A stretch of DNA of 64,000 nucleotides from CAJXYS01 sp913063035 (GTDB lineage: Bacteria > Pseudomonadota > Alphaproteobacteria > Rhodobacterales > Rhodobacteraceae), in assembly GCF_050586465.1 (NCBI RefSeq), contig NZ_JBOCEG010000008.1, positions 1-64,000 of the forward strand, in the 5' to 3' direction. Made by a program: the position numbers and the translations under genes. The notes under the pieces are model-generated. The model was given only the letters and a program-made list of their open reading frames with translations. It was not told where the DNA came from and did not search any database. Positions 22,705-31,645 of this stretch are shown piece by piece (the first letter of the stretch is position 1; each line of letters starts with the position of its first letter).

Positions 22705-25662
22705 ATGTGCGCTGACACGCCTGACTACAAGGACACGCTCTTCCTGCCGAAAACCGATTTCCCGATGCGCGCGGGGCTGCCGAAGCGCGAGCCGGAGTGG
22801 CTCGCCCGCTGGGAGGAGATCGGTATCTACCACCGCCTGCGCGAGAAGCCGGGGCGCGAGACGTTCATCCTGCATGACGGCCCGCCCTACGCGAACGGGC
22901 ACCTGCATATCGGGCACGCGCTGAACAAGATCCTCAAGGACATGGTCGTGCGCAGCCAGCAGATGATGGGCAGGGATTCGCGCTACGTGCCCGGCTGGGA
23001 TTGCCACGGCCTGCCGATCGAGTGGAAGATCGAGGAACAGTACCGTGCCAAGGGCCGGTCCAAGGACGAGGTCTCCAAGGTCGAGCTGCGCCGCGAATGC
23101 CGCGCCTTCGCCGACAAATGGATCGACGTGCAGCGCGCGGAATTCAAGCGCCTCGGCGTCACCGGCAACTGGGAAGACCCATACCTGACGATGGACTTCC
23201 ACGCCGAGGCGGTGATCGCGGCGGAGTTCCAGAAGTTCCTGATGAACGGCACGCTCTACCAGGGATCCAAGCCCGTGATGTGGTCGCCCGTGGAGAAGAC
23301 CGCCCTGGCCGAGGCCGAGGTCGAGTACCACGACCACCAGTCGCCGACGATCTGGGTGAAGTTCCCGATCCTCTCGGGCGGGGCCGACCTGCCGCCGAAC
23401 GGCGAGCCGACGGACTACCCGGCCGCCGCCCAGCGGCTGGTGAAGGAGGATCTGCACGACGCCGCGGTCGTGATCTGGACCACCACGCCCTGGACGATCC
23501 CGCAGAACCGCGCGGTCTGCTTCAACCCCGAGCTTTCCTACGGGCTCTACCGCGTCACCGACGCACCCGAGGAAAACTGGGCGCGCCCGGGCGACCGTTA
23601 CCTGATCGCGGACGCGCTCGCCGAAGAGGTGCTGGCCGCCGCCCGTGTCGAGGGTCACGCGCGGGAGCGGACCGTCACCGCCGAGGAACTGGGCAGCCTG
23701 GTGACGGCACATCCGCTGCGCGGCGTGGCTGACGGCGCGGGCGAGTGGGATTACGACGTGCCGCTTCTGCCCGGCGACCACGTGACCGAGGATGCCGGCA
23801 CCGGCTTCGTCCACACGGCGCCGAGCCACGGTGACGACGATTACCGGATCGGGCTCGCGCATGGGCTGAAGATGACCCACAACGTGCTGGAGGATGGCAG
23901 TTTCCGCCCGGACCTGCCGCTTTTCGGCGGCGGCCTCATCATCACCCACAAGGGCAAGGAGGGCGACGCCAACAAGCGCGTCATCGACGCGCTCGCGGGC
24001 GCCGGGGCGCTGATCGCGCGCGGCCGGCTGAAGCACTCCTATCCCCATAGCTGGCGCTCGAAGGCGCCGCTCATCTACCGCAACACGGCCCAGTGGTTCG
24101 CGGCCATCGACACGCCCGTGGGCGACGGGCAGGATGCCCACGGCACCACGATCCGCGCGCGGGCGCTGACCTCGATCGACGAGCTGGTGACCTGGACGCC
24201 GCCCTCGGGGCGGAACCGGCTGCATTCGATGATCGCCAACCGTCCGGACTGGGTGCTCTCGCGCCAGCGGGCGTGGGGCGTGCCGCTGACCTGTTTCGTC
24301 AAGAAGGACGCCCGTCCCGAGGACGCGGATTTCCTGCTGCGCAACGAGGAGGTGAACGCGCGCATCGTCGCGGCCTTCGAGCAAGAGGGTGCGGATGCCT
24401 GGTACCTCGACGGCGCGAAGGAACGTTTCCTCGGCGGGATCGTCGACCCGGACGCCTACGAGCAGGTCTTCGATATCCTGGACGTGTGGTTCGATTCCGG
24501 CTCGACCCACGCTTTCGTGCTGCGCGACCGTGCCGACGGGACCGCGGACGGCATCGCCGATCTCTACCTCGAGGGCACCGACCAGCATCGCGGCTGGTTC
24601 CATTCCTCGATGTTGCAGGCCTGCGGCACAAAGGGCCGCGCGCCCTATCGCGGGGTGCTGACCCACGGCTTCACGCTGGACGAGAAGGGCATGAAGATGT
24701 CCAAGTCGCTCGGCAATACCGTGGCGCCCGAGGACGTGACCAAGCAATACGGCGCCGACATCCTGCGGCTCTGGGTGGCGCAGTCGGATTACACCGCCGA
24801 CTTGCGCATCGGCCCGGAGATCCTGAAAGGCGTGGCCGACAGCTATCGCCGCCTGCGCAACACGATGCGCTTCATGCTGGGCAACCTCGCCGGCTTCGCG
24901 GATTCCGAACGGATTGACCCGGCCGAGATGCCGGAGCTGGAACGCTGGGTGCTGCACCGGCTGGCCGAACTCGACCACACCGTGCGCGAGGGCTACGCGA
25001 AATACGACTTCCAGGGCGTGTTCCAGGCGCTGTTCAACTTCTGCACCGTGGATCTCTCCTCGGTCTATTTCGACATCCGCAAGGATGCGCTCTACTGCGA
25101 CGCCGCCGACAGCACGCGGCGCCGGGCGGCGCGCACGGTGCTGGACCTGCTGTTCCACCGGCTGACCACCTGGCTTGCGCCGGTCCTGGTCTTCACCATG
25201 GAAGAGGTCTGGCTGGAACGGTTCCCGGGCGAGGGCAGCTCGGTCCACCTTGTGGACATGCCAGCTACGCCGGCCGACTGGCTCGACGAGCCGCTGGCGG
25301 CGAAATGGGCCGGGATCCGGCAGGTGCGCCGCGTGGTGACCGCGGCGCTCGAGATCCAGCGCCGCGACAAGGTGATCGGCGCCAGCCTCGAGGCCGCACC
25401 GGTCGTGCATGTGCGCGACCCGGAGGTTCTGAAGGCCCTGCGCTCGGTCCATTTCGAGGATGTCTGCATCACCTCGGATGTTTGGCTGACCGGTGACCCG
25501 ATCCCGAACGAGGCCTTCCGCCTGCCCGAGATCGAGGGCGTCGGCGTGGTCTTCGAGCGCGCCGAGGGCGAAAAGTGCCAGCGCTGCTGGAAGATCCTGC
25601 CCGATGTCGGCCAGCACGCCCATCCGATGGTCTGCAAGCGTTGCAACGACGCGCTGGGCTGA
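22705..25662 (+). CDS. ileS: Isoleucyl-tRNA synthetase
   Basis: 985-aa class I aminoacyl-tRNA synthetase charging tRNA-Ile. The HxGH signature is at 68-71 (HLHIGH), KMSKS at 664-668, the CP1 editing domain lies between (TTPWTIPQN near 263), and the C-terminal zinc-binding CQRCWK...VCKRCND near 958-981 is intact. Length matches bacterial-type IleRS. ATG 22705 follows GAGGAC 9-13 bases upstream. The leader carries an isoleucine-rich short frame and strong hairpin (see separate entries), suggesting regulation by Ile-tRNA charging. An alkyltransferase gene follows within 16 bases. Confidence 0.97.
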   Translation: MCADTPDYKDTLFLPKTDFPMRAGLPKREPEWLARWEEIGIYHRLREKPGRETFILHDGPPYANGHLHIGHALNKILKDMVVRSQQMMGRDSRYVPGWDCHGLPIEWKIEEQYRAKGRSKDEVSKVELRRECRAFADKWIDVQRAEFKRLGVTGNWEDPYLTMDFHAEAVIAAEFQKFLMNGTLYQGSKPVMWSPVEKTALAEAEVEYHDHQSPTIWVKFPILSGGADLPPNGEPTDYPAAAQRLVKEDLHDAAVVIWTTTPWTIPQNRAVCFNPELSYGLYRVTDAPEENWARPGDRYLIADALAEEVLAAARVEGHARERTVTAEELGSLVTAHPLRGVADGAGEWDYDVPLLPGDHVTEDAGTGFVHTAPSHGDDDYRIGLAHGLKMTHNVLEDGSFRPDLPLFGGGLIITHKGKEGDANKRVIDALAGAGALIARGRLKHSYPHSWRSKAPLIYRNTAQWFAAIDTPVGDGQDAHGTTIRARALTSIDELVTWTPPSGRNRLHSMIANRPDWVLSRQRAWGVPLTCFVKKDARPEDADFLLRNEEVNARIVAAFEQEGADAWYLDGAKERFLGGIVDPDAYEQVFDILDVWFDSGSTHAFVLRDRADGTADGIADLYLEGTDQHRGWFHSSMLQACGTKGRAPYRGVLTHGFTLDEKGMKMSKSLGNTVAPEDVTKQYGADILRLWVAQSDYTADLRIGPEILKGVADSYRRLRNTMRFMLGNLAGFADSERIDPAEMPELERWVLHRLAELDHTVREGYAKYDFQGVFQALFNFCTVDLSSVYFDIRKDALYCDAADSTRRRAARTVLDLLFHRLTTWLAPVLVFTMEEVWLERFPGEGSSVHLVDMPATPADWLDEPLAAKWAGIRQVRRVVTAALEIQRRDKVIGASLEAAPVVHVRDPEVLKALRSVHFEDVCITSDVWLTGDPIPNEAFRLPEIEGVGVVFERAEGEKCQRCWKILPDVGQHAHPMVCKRCNDALG

Positions 25663-25678
25663 TGGGTGGGGCGGCGCC

Positions 25679-26131
25679 GTGATCGCGCGCAGCGTCGCCT
25701 CGCCGGTCGGCTCCCTGACCCTGCACGAGGAGGCCGGCCGGATCACCCGGCTGTCCTGGGGTGGGGCCGAGGCCGGACGGTCGCCGCTGCTCGACGCGGC
25801 AGAACGGCAGCTGGAGGCCTATTTCGCGGGCGAGCTGCGGCGCTTCGCGCTGCCCATGGCGCCGCCGGCCTCGGCCTTTCAGCACCTCGTGTTCGAGGCA
25901 ATGCTGTCCATTCCCTACGGCGAGACCCGCAGCTACGGCGCCGTCGCCGCCGCGCTGGACGCCAGCGCGCAGGCCGTGGGGCGGGCCTGCGGGGCGAACC
26001 CGGTCCCGATCCTCATCCCGTGCCACCGGATCGTCGGCGCGACGGGTCTCGGCGGGTATTCCGGCCGGGGCGGGGTAGAGACCAAGCGCGCGCTGCTCAG
26101 GCTGGAAGGCGCGGCAGGCCTGCTTATCTGA
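25679..26131 (+). CDS. ogt: Methylated-DNA-protein-cysteine methyltransferase
   Basis: 150-aa suicide DNA repair protein that transfers alkyl groups from O6-alkylguanine to its own cysteine. The active-site motif IPCHRIVG has Cys115, preceded by the helix-turn-helix-like block IPYGETRSYGAVA that binds DNA. N-terminal domain is short, as in Ogt rather than Ada. GTG 25679 is the only reasonable start, 16 bases after ileS, with a GGGTGGGG tract as a weak ribosome site; probably co-transcribed with ileS. Confidence 0.9.
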   Translation: MIARSVASPVGSLTLHEEAGRITRLSWGGAEAGRSPLLDAAERQLEAYFAGELRRFALPMAPPASAFQHLVFEAMLSIPYGETRSYGAVAAALDASAQAVGRACGANPVPILIPCHRIVGATGLGGYSGRGGVETKRALLRLEGAAGLLI

Positions 26132-26143
26132 CCGGCCGGGCCG

Positions 26144-26851
26144 TCAGTCCGCCGTGGGGGCCGCGCGTTCGGGGATCAGCTGCATCGCGGCGCCCGCGCA
26201 GAGCAGGTAGATGCTGGTCACCGTCAACCCGGTCAACACCACCGGTCCGGGGTGAAACTCCGTCCAGGCGGCAAGCCCCGCGAAGCCCGTCCAGGCAAAG
26301 GCCACCGGTAGGGTCAGCGGCCGCCAGCGGCGCGTGCGGAAGGGGTGCACGAATTCGATCGGGGAGAACATCGCGGCGGCCAGCACCACGACGATGCCCA
26401 GGATCACCCAGAAATTCGGCTCCAGGGCGAACATCACCAGGACCACCATGTTCCAGCAGCCCGGGAAGCCGGCAAAGCTGTTGTTGGGCGTCTTCATCCG
26501 CGTGTCGGCAAAATACATCGCCGAGCCGAAGGTAATGACGATGATGCAGATCCAGCCCGTCCAGCCCGGCAGCAGGTCGCTCTCGAAAAGCGCGAAGGCC
26601 GGGATGAAGACATAGGTCAGGTAATCGATGATCAGGTCCAGTAGCACCCCGTCGAACTGCGGCGCGTAGCGCTGGACGTGAAACTTGCGCGCCAGCGGCC
26701 CGTCGATGCCGTCCACGGCGAAGGCGACGACGAGCCAGACATACATCAGGCTCCATTCCTCCTGCGCGGCGGCGAGCATTGCCAGCATGGCAAAGACCGC
26801 ACCGGTGCCGGTCAGAAGATGGACGGAAAGCGCGCGCAATTGCGGTGTCAT
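26144..26851 (-). CDS. pcs: Phosphatidylcholine synthase (Pcs)
   Basis: 235-aa integral membrane enzyme that condenses CDP-diacylglycerol directly with choline to form phosphatidylcholine, a route typical of rhizobia and other alphaproteobacteria. About eight hydrophobic segments. The CDP-alcohol phosphotransferase motif is present as D47-x2-D50-G51-x2-A54-R55-x12-G68-x3-D72-x3-D76, the long-spacer version seen in Pcs enzymes. ATG start at 26851. Convergent with the alkyltransferase gene; 39 bases downstream of xerC-side gene stop, so it is not in the xerC operon direction upstream but could share its transcript. Choline supply from the ugp/GDPD genes is an attractive inference only. Confidence 0.92.
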   Translation of the reverse strand: MTPQLRALSVHLLTGTGAVFAMLAMLAAAQEEWSLMYVWLVVAFAVDGIDGPLARKFHVQRYAPQFDGVLLDLIIDYLTYVFIPAFALFESDLLPGWTGWICIIVITFGSAMYFADTRMKTPNNSFAGFPGCWNMVVLVMFALEPNFWVILGIVVVLAAAMFSPIEFVHPFRTRRWRPLTLPVAFAWTGFAGLAAWTEFHPGPVVLTGLTVTSIYLLCAGAAMQLIPERAAPTAD

Positions 26852-26890
26852 GGAACCGTCATGACGGAATTGGACCCCGATGGCAACGCC

Positions 26891-27814
26891 TCACCGGGCC
26901 TTGGGATGGGCCTTGCGGTAGACCTCCATCAGATGGGCCTGGTCCACCGCGGTATAGGCCTGGGTCGTCGACAGCGAGGCGTGGCCCAGCAGTTCCTGGA
27001 TCGCCCGAAGGTCGCCGCCGGCCTCGAGAAGATGGGTCGCGAAGGAGTGGCGCATCGCGTGCGGCGTGGCCGTGGCCGGCAGGCCGAGCTGCATCCGCGC
27101 CTGTTCCATGACCTTCTGGATCACGCGCGCGCTGAGCGGCCCGCCGCGCTTGCCGAGAAAGAGCGGATCCTCGGCCCCGCCGGCGAAGGGCAGCTGCGCC
27201 AGGTAGCGATCCACCGCCGCCCGCGCCGGGGCGATCACCGGCACGAGCCGCTCCTTGCCGCCCTTGCCGCGCACGCGCAGCACCTCGGGCAGCGGCGCGT
27301 CCCCGCGACGCAGCGCCAGCGCCTCGGAAATCCGCAGCCCGCAGCCGTAGAGCAGCGTCACCACCGCCATGTCGCGCGCCGCGACCCAGCCGTCGCGCGC
27401 TTGCAGTTCCACCGTGTCGATCATCGCGTGCGCGGCGTCCTCGGCCAGCGGGCGCGGCAGCTTGGCCTTGAAGCGTGGCGCCCGGGCCGCCAGCACGGCC
27501 GTGGGTTCGAACCCGTCGCGCGCGCCCCACCAGCGGTAGAAGCTCTTCACCGCCGAGAGCGCCCGCGCCAGCGACCGGGCCGAGACGCCGCGCGCCCGGC
27601 ACGCGGCCATCCAGGCGCGCATGTCCGATTGCGTGACGCGTTTCAGCGGGCCGGTTCCGATCTCTCCGCCGTAATGCAGGGTCATGAAGCCCAGGAAATC
27701 GGCCAGGTCGCGGCGATAGGCCTCGAGCGTGTTGTCCGAGGCGTCCGAGAGCCCTTTCAGGCCGGCGAGCCAGCCCTCGAGCAGATCCCGTGCGCCGTCG
27801 GAAATCAGGGTCAC
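26891..27814 (-). CDS. xerC: Tyrosine recombinase XerC
   Basis: 307-aa site-specific recombinase that resolves chromosome dimers at dif with XerD. N-terminal SAM-like core-binding domain (about 1-110) and C-terminal catalytic domain. Catalytic residues are Arg161 (CGLRISEAL), Lys184/187 region (GKGGKER), His252 and Arg255 (HAMRHSFATH), His278 (LLGHASLSTTQ) and nucleophile Tyr287. Length and chromosomal context (DUF484 gene immediately upstream) match XerC rather than a phage integrase; the dapF-DUF484-xerC style linkage is widespread in proteobacteria. GTG start, one base after the upstream stop. Confidence 0.93.
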   Translation of the reverse strand: MTLISDGARDLLEGWLAGLKGLSDASDNTLEAYRRDLADFLGFMTLHYGGEIGTGPLKRVTQSDMRAWMAACRARGVSARSLARALSAVKSFYRWWGARDGFEPTAVLAARAPRFKAKLPRPLAEDAAHAMIDTVELQARDGWVAARDMAVVTLLYGCGLRISEALALRRGDAPLPEVLRVRGKGGKERLVPVIAPARAAVDRYLAQLPFAGGAEDPLFLGKRGGPLSARVIQKVMEQARMQLGLPATATPHAMRHSFATHLLEAGGDLRAIQELLGHASLSTTQAYTAVDQAHLMEVYRKAHPKAR

Positions 27815-27815
27815 G

Positions 27816-28538
27816 TCAGGCCAGCCAGCGCCGCATCGCCCGCTCGAACACGCCGCCGAAGAAGGCCAGCAGGTCGGTGCCCTGGTTCGGGCGGAACTGG
27901 TCGGCGTCCTCGGAGCCGAGCACCAGCAGGCCGGGCTGCCGGCCCGCGCCGAAATCGAGCAGAAGCAGTGCCTCGGACGCGATCCGGCCGGCTGTCGCGC
28001 CGTACAGGGTCTCGCCGCCCTCGGGGGACTGGCGCAGCGTGACCGCGCGTGGTGCGCCGCCGCGCCCGGCGGTCACGTACTCCGCGATCCAGCCGCCCGG
28101 CACCAGCGCCACCACGTCGCCCAGCTTGCGCTCCACCGGCGAGCGCGCCGTCGCATCGTCGAGATGGCGCGACTCCAGCACCAGCCGGACCCGGTCGACG
28201 CGCAGAATGTCGGCCACGTTGCCCGCCAGGTTCCCGACGAAATCCTCGAACTCCACCGGGTCGAGCATCCGCAGCACCGCCCGGTGGATCTGGTTGGTGC
28301 CGGCGAGGTTCTCGTAGGCGGCGGCGATCACGCTGCGATGGGTGTCTTCCAACCGGTCGAGCCGGGCCTCGAGACGCTCCATCGCGATGCCGCGCAGATC
28401 GACGATGTTGTTGCCGAGATACTTCTCGTTGGCCGCGATCAGCGCCTTCATCACGTCCGCGTCCTCGAGGATCACCTCGGGATCCTCGATGATGCGATGG
28501 CGGAATTCGTCGAGCGGCTTGCCTGCCGTTTCGCTCAT
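27816..28538 (-). CDS. DUF484 family protein
   Basis: 240-aa GAF-like protein of the DUF484 family. The N-terminal helix has the family pattern FRHRIIEDPEVILEDADVMKAL, followed by a coiled region (MERLEARLDRLEDTHRSVIAAA) and a GAF-like domain ending LLVLGSEDADQFRPNQGTDLLAFFGG. Function is unknown; the gene is usually directly upstream of xerC, as here, with a single base between. ATG 28538 has GGAG upstream and is preferred over an in-frame start six codons earlier. Confidence 0.9.
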   Translation of the reverse strand: MSETAGKPLDEFRHRIIEDPEVILEDADVMKALIAANEKYLGNNIVDLRGIAMERLEARLDRLEDTHRSVIAAAYENLAGTNQIHRAVLRMLDPVEFEDFVGNLAGNVADILRVDRVRLVLESRHLDDATARSPVERKLGDVVALVPGGWIAEYVTAGRGGAPRAVTLRQSPEGGETLYGATAGRIASEALLLLDFGAGRQPGLLVLGSEDADQFRPNQGTDLLAFFGGVFERAMRRWLA

Positions 28539-28578
28539 GCCTGTCTCCTTCCCCACCGGACCGGACTATACACCGGGT

Positions 28579-29232
28579 TCAGAGAATTTTCTGCCCCGTT
28601 TTTTCCCAGTCCTTGAGGAAGGCGTCGAGCCCCTTGTCGGTCAGGGGGTGCTCGGCCAGCTTGTGCAGCACCGCCGGCGGCACGGTGGCGACGTCGGCGC
28701 CGATGCGCGCGGCCTCGGTGACGTGGTTGGCCGACCGGATCGAGGCGGCGAGGATCTCGGTCTGGAAATCGAAATTGTCGTAGATGGTGCGGATATCGGC
28801 GATCAGCTCCATCCCGTCGAGGTTGATGTCGTCGAGCCGGCCGATGAAGGGCGAGATGAAGCTCGCGCCGGCCTTCGCCGCCAGCAGCGCCTGGTTGGCC
28901 GAGAAGCAGAGCGTCACATTGACCATGTGGCCCTCATCGGTGAGTGTCTTGCAGGCTTTCAGCCCGTCCCAGGTCAGAGGAACCTTCACCGCGATGTTCG
29001 GCGCGATCTTTGCCAGTTTCCGACCCTCGGCGATCATGTCGGCGGCCTCGGTCGCCACGACCTCGGCCGAGACCGGGCCGTCGATCATGTCGCAGATCTC
29101 CTTGGTGACCTCGAGGATGTCGCGGCCCGCCTTCATGATGAGCGAGGGGTTGGTCGTCACGCCGTCCACCATGCCCAGCTCCTTGAGCTCTGCGATGGCG
29201 GCGGTGTCGGCTGTGTCTACGAAGAATTTCAT
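28579..29232 (-). CDS. Transaldolase / fructose-6-phosphate aldolase family
   Basis: 217-aa small transaldolase of the TalC/FSA subfamily. The Schiff-base lysine is Lys83 in NIAVKVPLT, and the opening MKFFVDTADTAAIAEL and TTNPSLIMK blocks are typical. Length (about 215-220 aa) fits the short bacterial transaldolases, several of which are true transaldolases of the pentose phosphate pathway rather than fructose-6-phosphate aldolases. ATG 29232. It is divergent from priA and 40 bases upstream of the DUF484 gene, so it may head a fsa-DUF484-xerC transcript. Confidence 0.92.
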   Translation of the reverse strand: MKFFVDTADTAAIAELKELGMVDGVTTNPSLIMKAGRDILEVTKEICDMIDGPVSAEVVATEAADMIAEGRKLAKIAPNIAVKVPLTWDGLKACKTLTDEGHMVNVTLCFSANQALLAAKAGASFISPFIGRLDDINLDGMELIADIRTIYDNFDFQTEILAASIRSANHVTEAARIGADVATVPPAVLHKLAEHPLTDKGLDAFLKDWEKTGQKIL

Positions 29233-29328
29233 GGGAATCTGTCCGCTTTCCTGTGGGCGCTCTCTCGGGCGCCCTTCTAACCCAAGGGCCGGGGCCATGG
29301 AATACCCCGTGCGGCCGGGGGGGCGGTG

Positions 29329-31521
29329 ATGAGCGGGCGATCGTTTTTCCATGAGGGCGATCGTGTCGGTGTGCTGACCACCCAGCCGCTCGACCGCGTG
29401 CTCGACTACACCGCGCCGGCGGGCGGCTGCCATCTGGGCGCCTTCGTCGAGGTGCCGCTGGGACCGCGCCGCGTCATCGGGGTGGTCTGGGGCCCGGGGC
29501 AGGGCGATTTCGATTCGGCCCGGCTCCGCCCGGTGAAGCGGGTGCTGGACGTCCCGCCGATGCGCGCCGAGATGATGGACTTTCTCGGCCGCGCCGCCGA
29601 CTACACGCTGACGCCGCTCCCGGCGATGCTGCGGCTGGCCACCCGCGCGCCGGGGCTCGGCGATCCGCCGTCGATGCGGCGGATCTACCGGCTTGGCCCC
29701 GCGACGCCGGAGCGCATGACCAGCGCCCGCGAACGCGTGCTCGCCGTGCTCGAGGAGGACGACGCGGTCTACACGCTGGGCGAACTGGCCGAGGCCGCGG
29801 GCGTGACGTCGTCGGTCGTGAAAGGGCTGGTGAAACACGGCGCCGTCCTCGAGGCGGAAACCCCCCGCGACCTGCCCTATCCCCGGCTGGACGCGACCCT
29901 GCCCGGCAAAGCGCTTACCGATCAGCAGGCCGACGCCGCCGCGGACCTGCGCGCCCGCGTGGCGGAGGGATGCTATGCCACGACGCTGCTCAAGGGCGTG
30001 ACCGGGTCGGGCAAGACCGAGGTCTATCTCGAGGCCGTCGCCGCGTGCCTGGCCCGCGGCCGGCAGGCGCTGGTCCTGCTGCCCGAGATCGCCCTGACCG
30101 CCGAGTTCCTGGCCCGCGTGCGCGACCGTTTCGGGGTCGGCGCGGCGGAATGGCATTCGGGCGCCACCATGACCGAACGCCGGCGTCTCTGGCGCATGGT
30201 GGGGCAGGGCGGCGCCCAGCTTGTCGTCGGCGCGCGCTCGGCGCTTTTCCTGCCGTTCCGCGATCTCGGGCTCATCGTCGTCGACGAGGAACACGACACC
30301 TCCTACAAGCAGGAGGACGGCGTGCTCTACAATGCCCGCGACATGGCCGTGCTGCGCGCCTCGCTCAACGACGCGGCCGTGGTGCTGGCCTCGGCCACGC
30401 CCTCGCTCGAAAGCTGGGCCAACGCCGAGGCCGGGAAATACGCGCGCCGCGACCTGCCCGCGCGCTTCGGGGCCGCGGTGCTGCCCGAGATGGCGGCCAT
30501 CGACCTGCGCGCCGAGGATCTGCCCGGCGGGCGCTGGGTCTCGCCCAGCCTGGCCCGCGCGGTGGAGGCGCGGCTGGCCGCCGGCGAACAGGCGCTCCTC
30601 TTCCTCAACCGGCGCGGCTTCGCGCCGGTCACGGTCTGCCGCGCCTGCGGCCACCAGATCCAGTGCGACCAGTGTGACACGGCCATGGTCGAGCACCGCT
30701 TCATGAAACGGCTCATGTGCCACCAGTGCGGCGAGACGAAACCGATCCCCGAGACCTGCCCCGCCTGCGGCGTGGCCGACCGGCTCGCCCCGGTCGGCCC
30801 CGGCGTCGAGCGCCTGGCCGAGGAGGCCGCCGCGCTCTTTCCCGAGGCCCGGATCGCGGTGCTCTCCTCGGATCTCTTCGGCTCGGCGCGCGCGCTCAAG
30901 GCCCGGATCGAGGAAATCGCGCGGGGCGACGCCGATATCGTCATCGGCACCCAGCTCGTGGCCAAGGGGCATAACTTCCCGCTCTTGACGCTGGTGGGCG
31001 TGATCGACGCCGATCTCGGGCTCCAGGGCAGCGACCTGCGCGCCGCCGAGCGAACCTTCCAGCTGATGCGCCAGGTGGCCGGGCGCGCCGGGCGCGCCGA
31101 GAAACCGGGCGTGGCGCTTCTCCAGACGCACCAGCCGGACCACCCGGTCATCCGCGCCATCCTCGCCGGCGACGAGGAAGGCTTCTGGCGTGCCGAGGCC
31201 GCCGAGCGCCGCGCCGCCGGCGTGCCGCCCTATGGCCGGATGGCGGGCATCATCCTGTCCGGCCCCGAACCGCGGCCGGTCTTCGACATCGCGGGCCGGC
31301 TCGCCCGGGCCGACGCGCCGCTGCGCGCGGTGGGGGCCCAGCTTTTCGGCCCGGCGCCGGCGCCGATCGCCCGGATCCGCGGCCGCCACCGGGTGCGGCT
31401 GTTGGTCAAGGCCGACCGGGCCGTGCCGCTGCAGGCGGCACTGGCGGACTGGGCGCGGCAGGTCAAGCTGCCGCCCAATATCCGGCTGACCATCGATATC
31501 GACCCGCAGAGTTTCTACTGA
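29329..31521 (+). CDS. priA: Primosomal protein N' (replication restart helicase PriA)
   Basis: 730-aa 3'-5' helicase that reloads the replisome at stalled forks. Walker A GVTGSGKTEVY at about 223-233, Walker B DEEHD, and the paired zinc-binding modules CRACGHQIQCDQCD and CHQCG...CPACG near residues 440-485 are intact, followed by helicase motifs V/VI (VAKGHNFPLLTLVG, QVAGRAGRAE). ATG 29329 is used; a GTG immediately before it would add one residue. Divergent from the transaldolase gene. Confidence 0.95.
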   Translation: MSGRSFFHEGDRVGVLTTQPLDRVLDYTAPAGGCHLGAFVEVPLGPRRVIGVVWGPGQGDFDSARLRPVKRVLDVPPMRAEMMDFLGRAADYTLTPLPAMLRLATRAPGLGDPPSMRRIYRLGPATPERMTSARERVLAVLEEDDAVYTLGELAEAAGVTSSVVKGLVKHGAVLEAETPRDLPYPRLDATLPGKALTDQQADAAADLRARVAEGCYATTLLKGVTGSGKTEVYLEAVAACLARGRQALVLLPEIALTAEFLARVRDRFGVGAAEWHSGATMTERRRLWRMVGQGGAQLVVGARSALFLPFRDLGLIVVDEEHDTSYKQEDGVLYNARDMAVLRASLNDAAVVLASATPSLESWANAEAGKYARRDLPARFGAAVLPEMAAIDLRAEDLPGGRWVSPSLARAVEARLAAGEQALLFLNRRGFAPVTVCRACGHQIQCDQCDTAMVEHRFMKRLMCHQCGETKPIPETCPACGVADRLAPVGPGVERLAEEAAALFPEARIAVLSSDLFGSARALKARIEEIARGDADIVIGTQLVAKGHNFPLLTLVGVIDADLGLQGSDLRAAERTFQLMRQVAGRAGRAEKPGVALLQTHQPDHPVIRAILAGDEEGFWRAEAAERRAAGVPPYGRMAGIILSGPEPRPVFDIAGRLARADAPLRAVGAQLFGPAPAPIARIRGRHRVRLLVKADRAVPLQAALADWARQVKLPPNIRLTIDIDPQSFY

Positions 31522-31526
31522 GCCTC

Positions 31527-31557
31527 TCCAGGTGGCCCAAATATCCTCGCCGAAGGC
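31527..31557 (+). repeat. Single copy of the intergenic repeat seen at 19069-19146
   Basis: TCCAGGTGGCCCAAATATCC then TCGCCGAAGGC, aligning with the right arm at 19114-19146 with few differences and one 2-base gap. It starts 5 bases after the priA stop. A separate small palindrome GCCGC-GCA-GCGGC follows at 31565-31577. Might terminate or stabilise the priA transcript. Confidence 0.6.
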
Positions 31558-31645
31558 ATTTTTCGCCGCGCAGCGGCGGGGCGCGCCTCTGGCCAAGCCG
31601 CATTGCCGCCGCTAGAACGTGGCCCAGACCAGAAGGAAGACCGCG

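Noticed and set aside
22114..25746. 1210-codon open frame on the minus strand across ileS
   Set aside because: Antisense shadow of ileS created by high GC at codon third positions; composition is Arg/Gly/Ala-rich and no family is recognisable.
29253..29275. GGGCGC...GCGCCC hairpin between the transaldolase and priA genes
   Set aside because: Short stem, no T-run and located upstream of both divergent genes; no basis to call a terminator.
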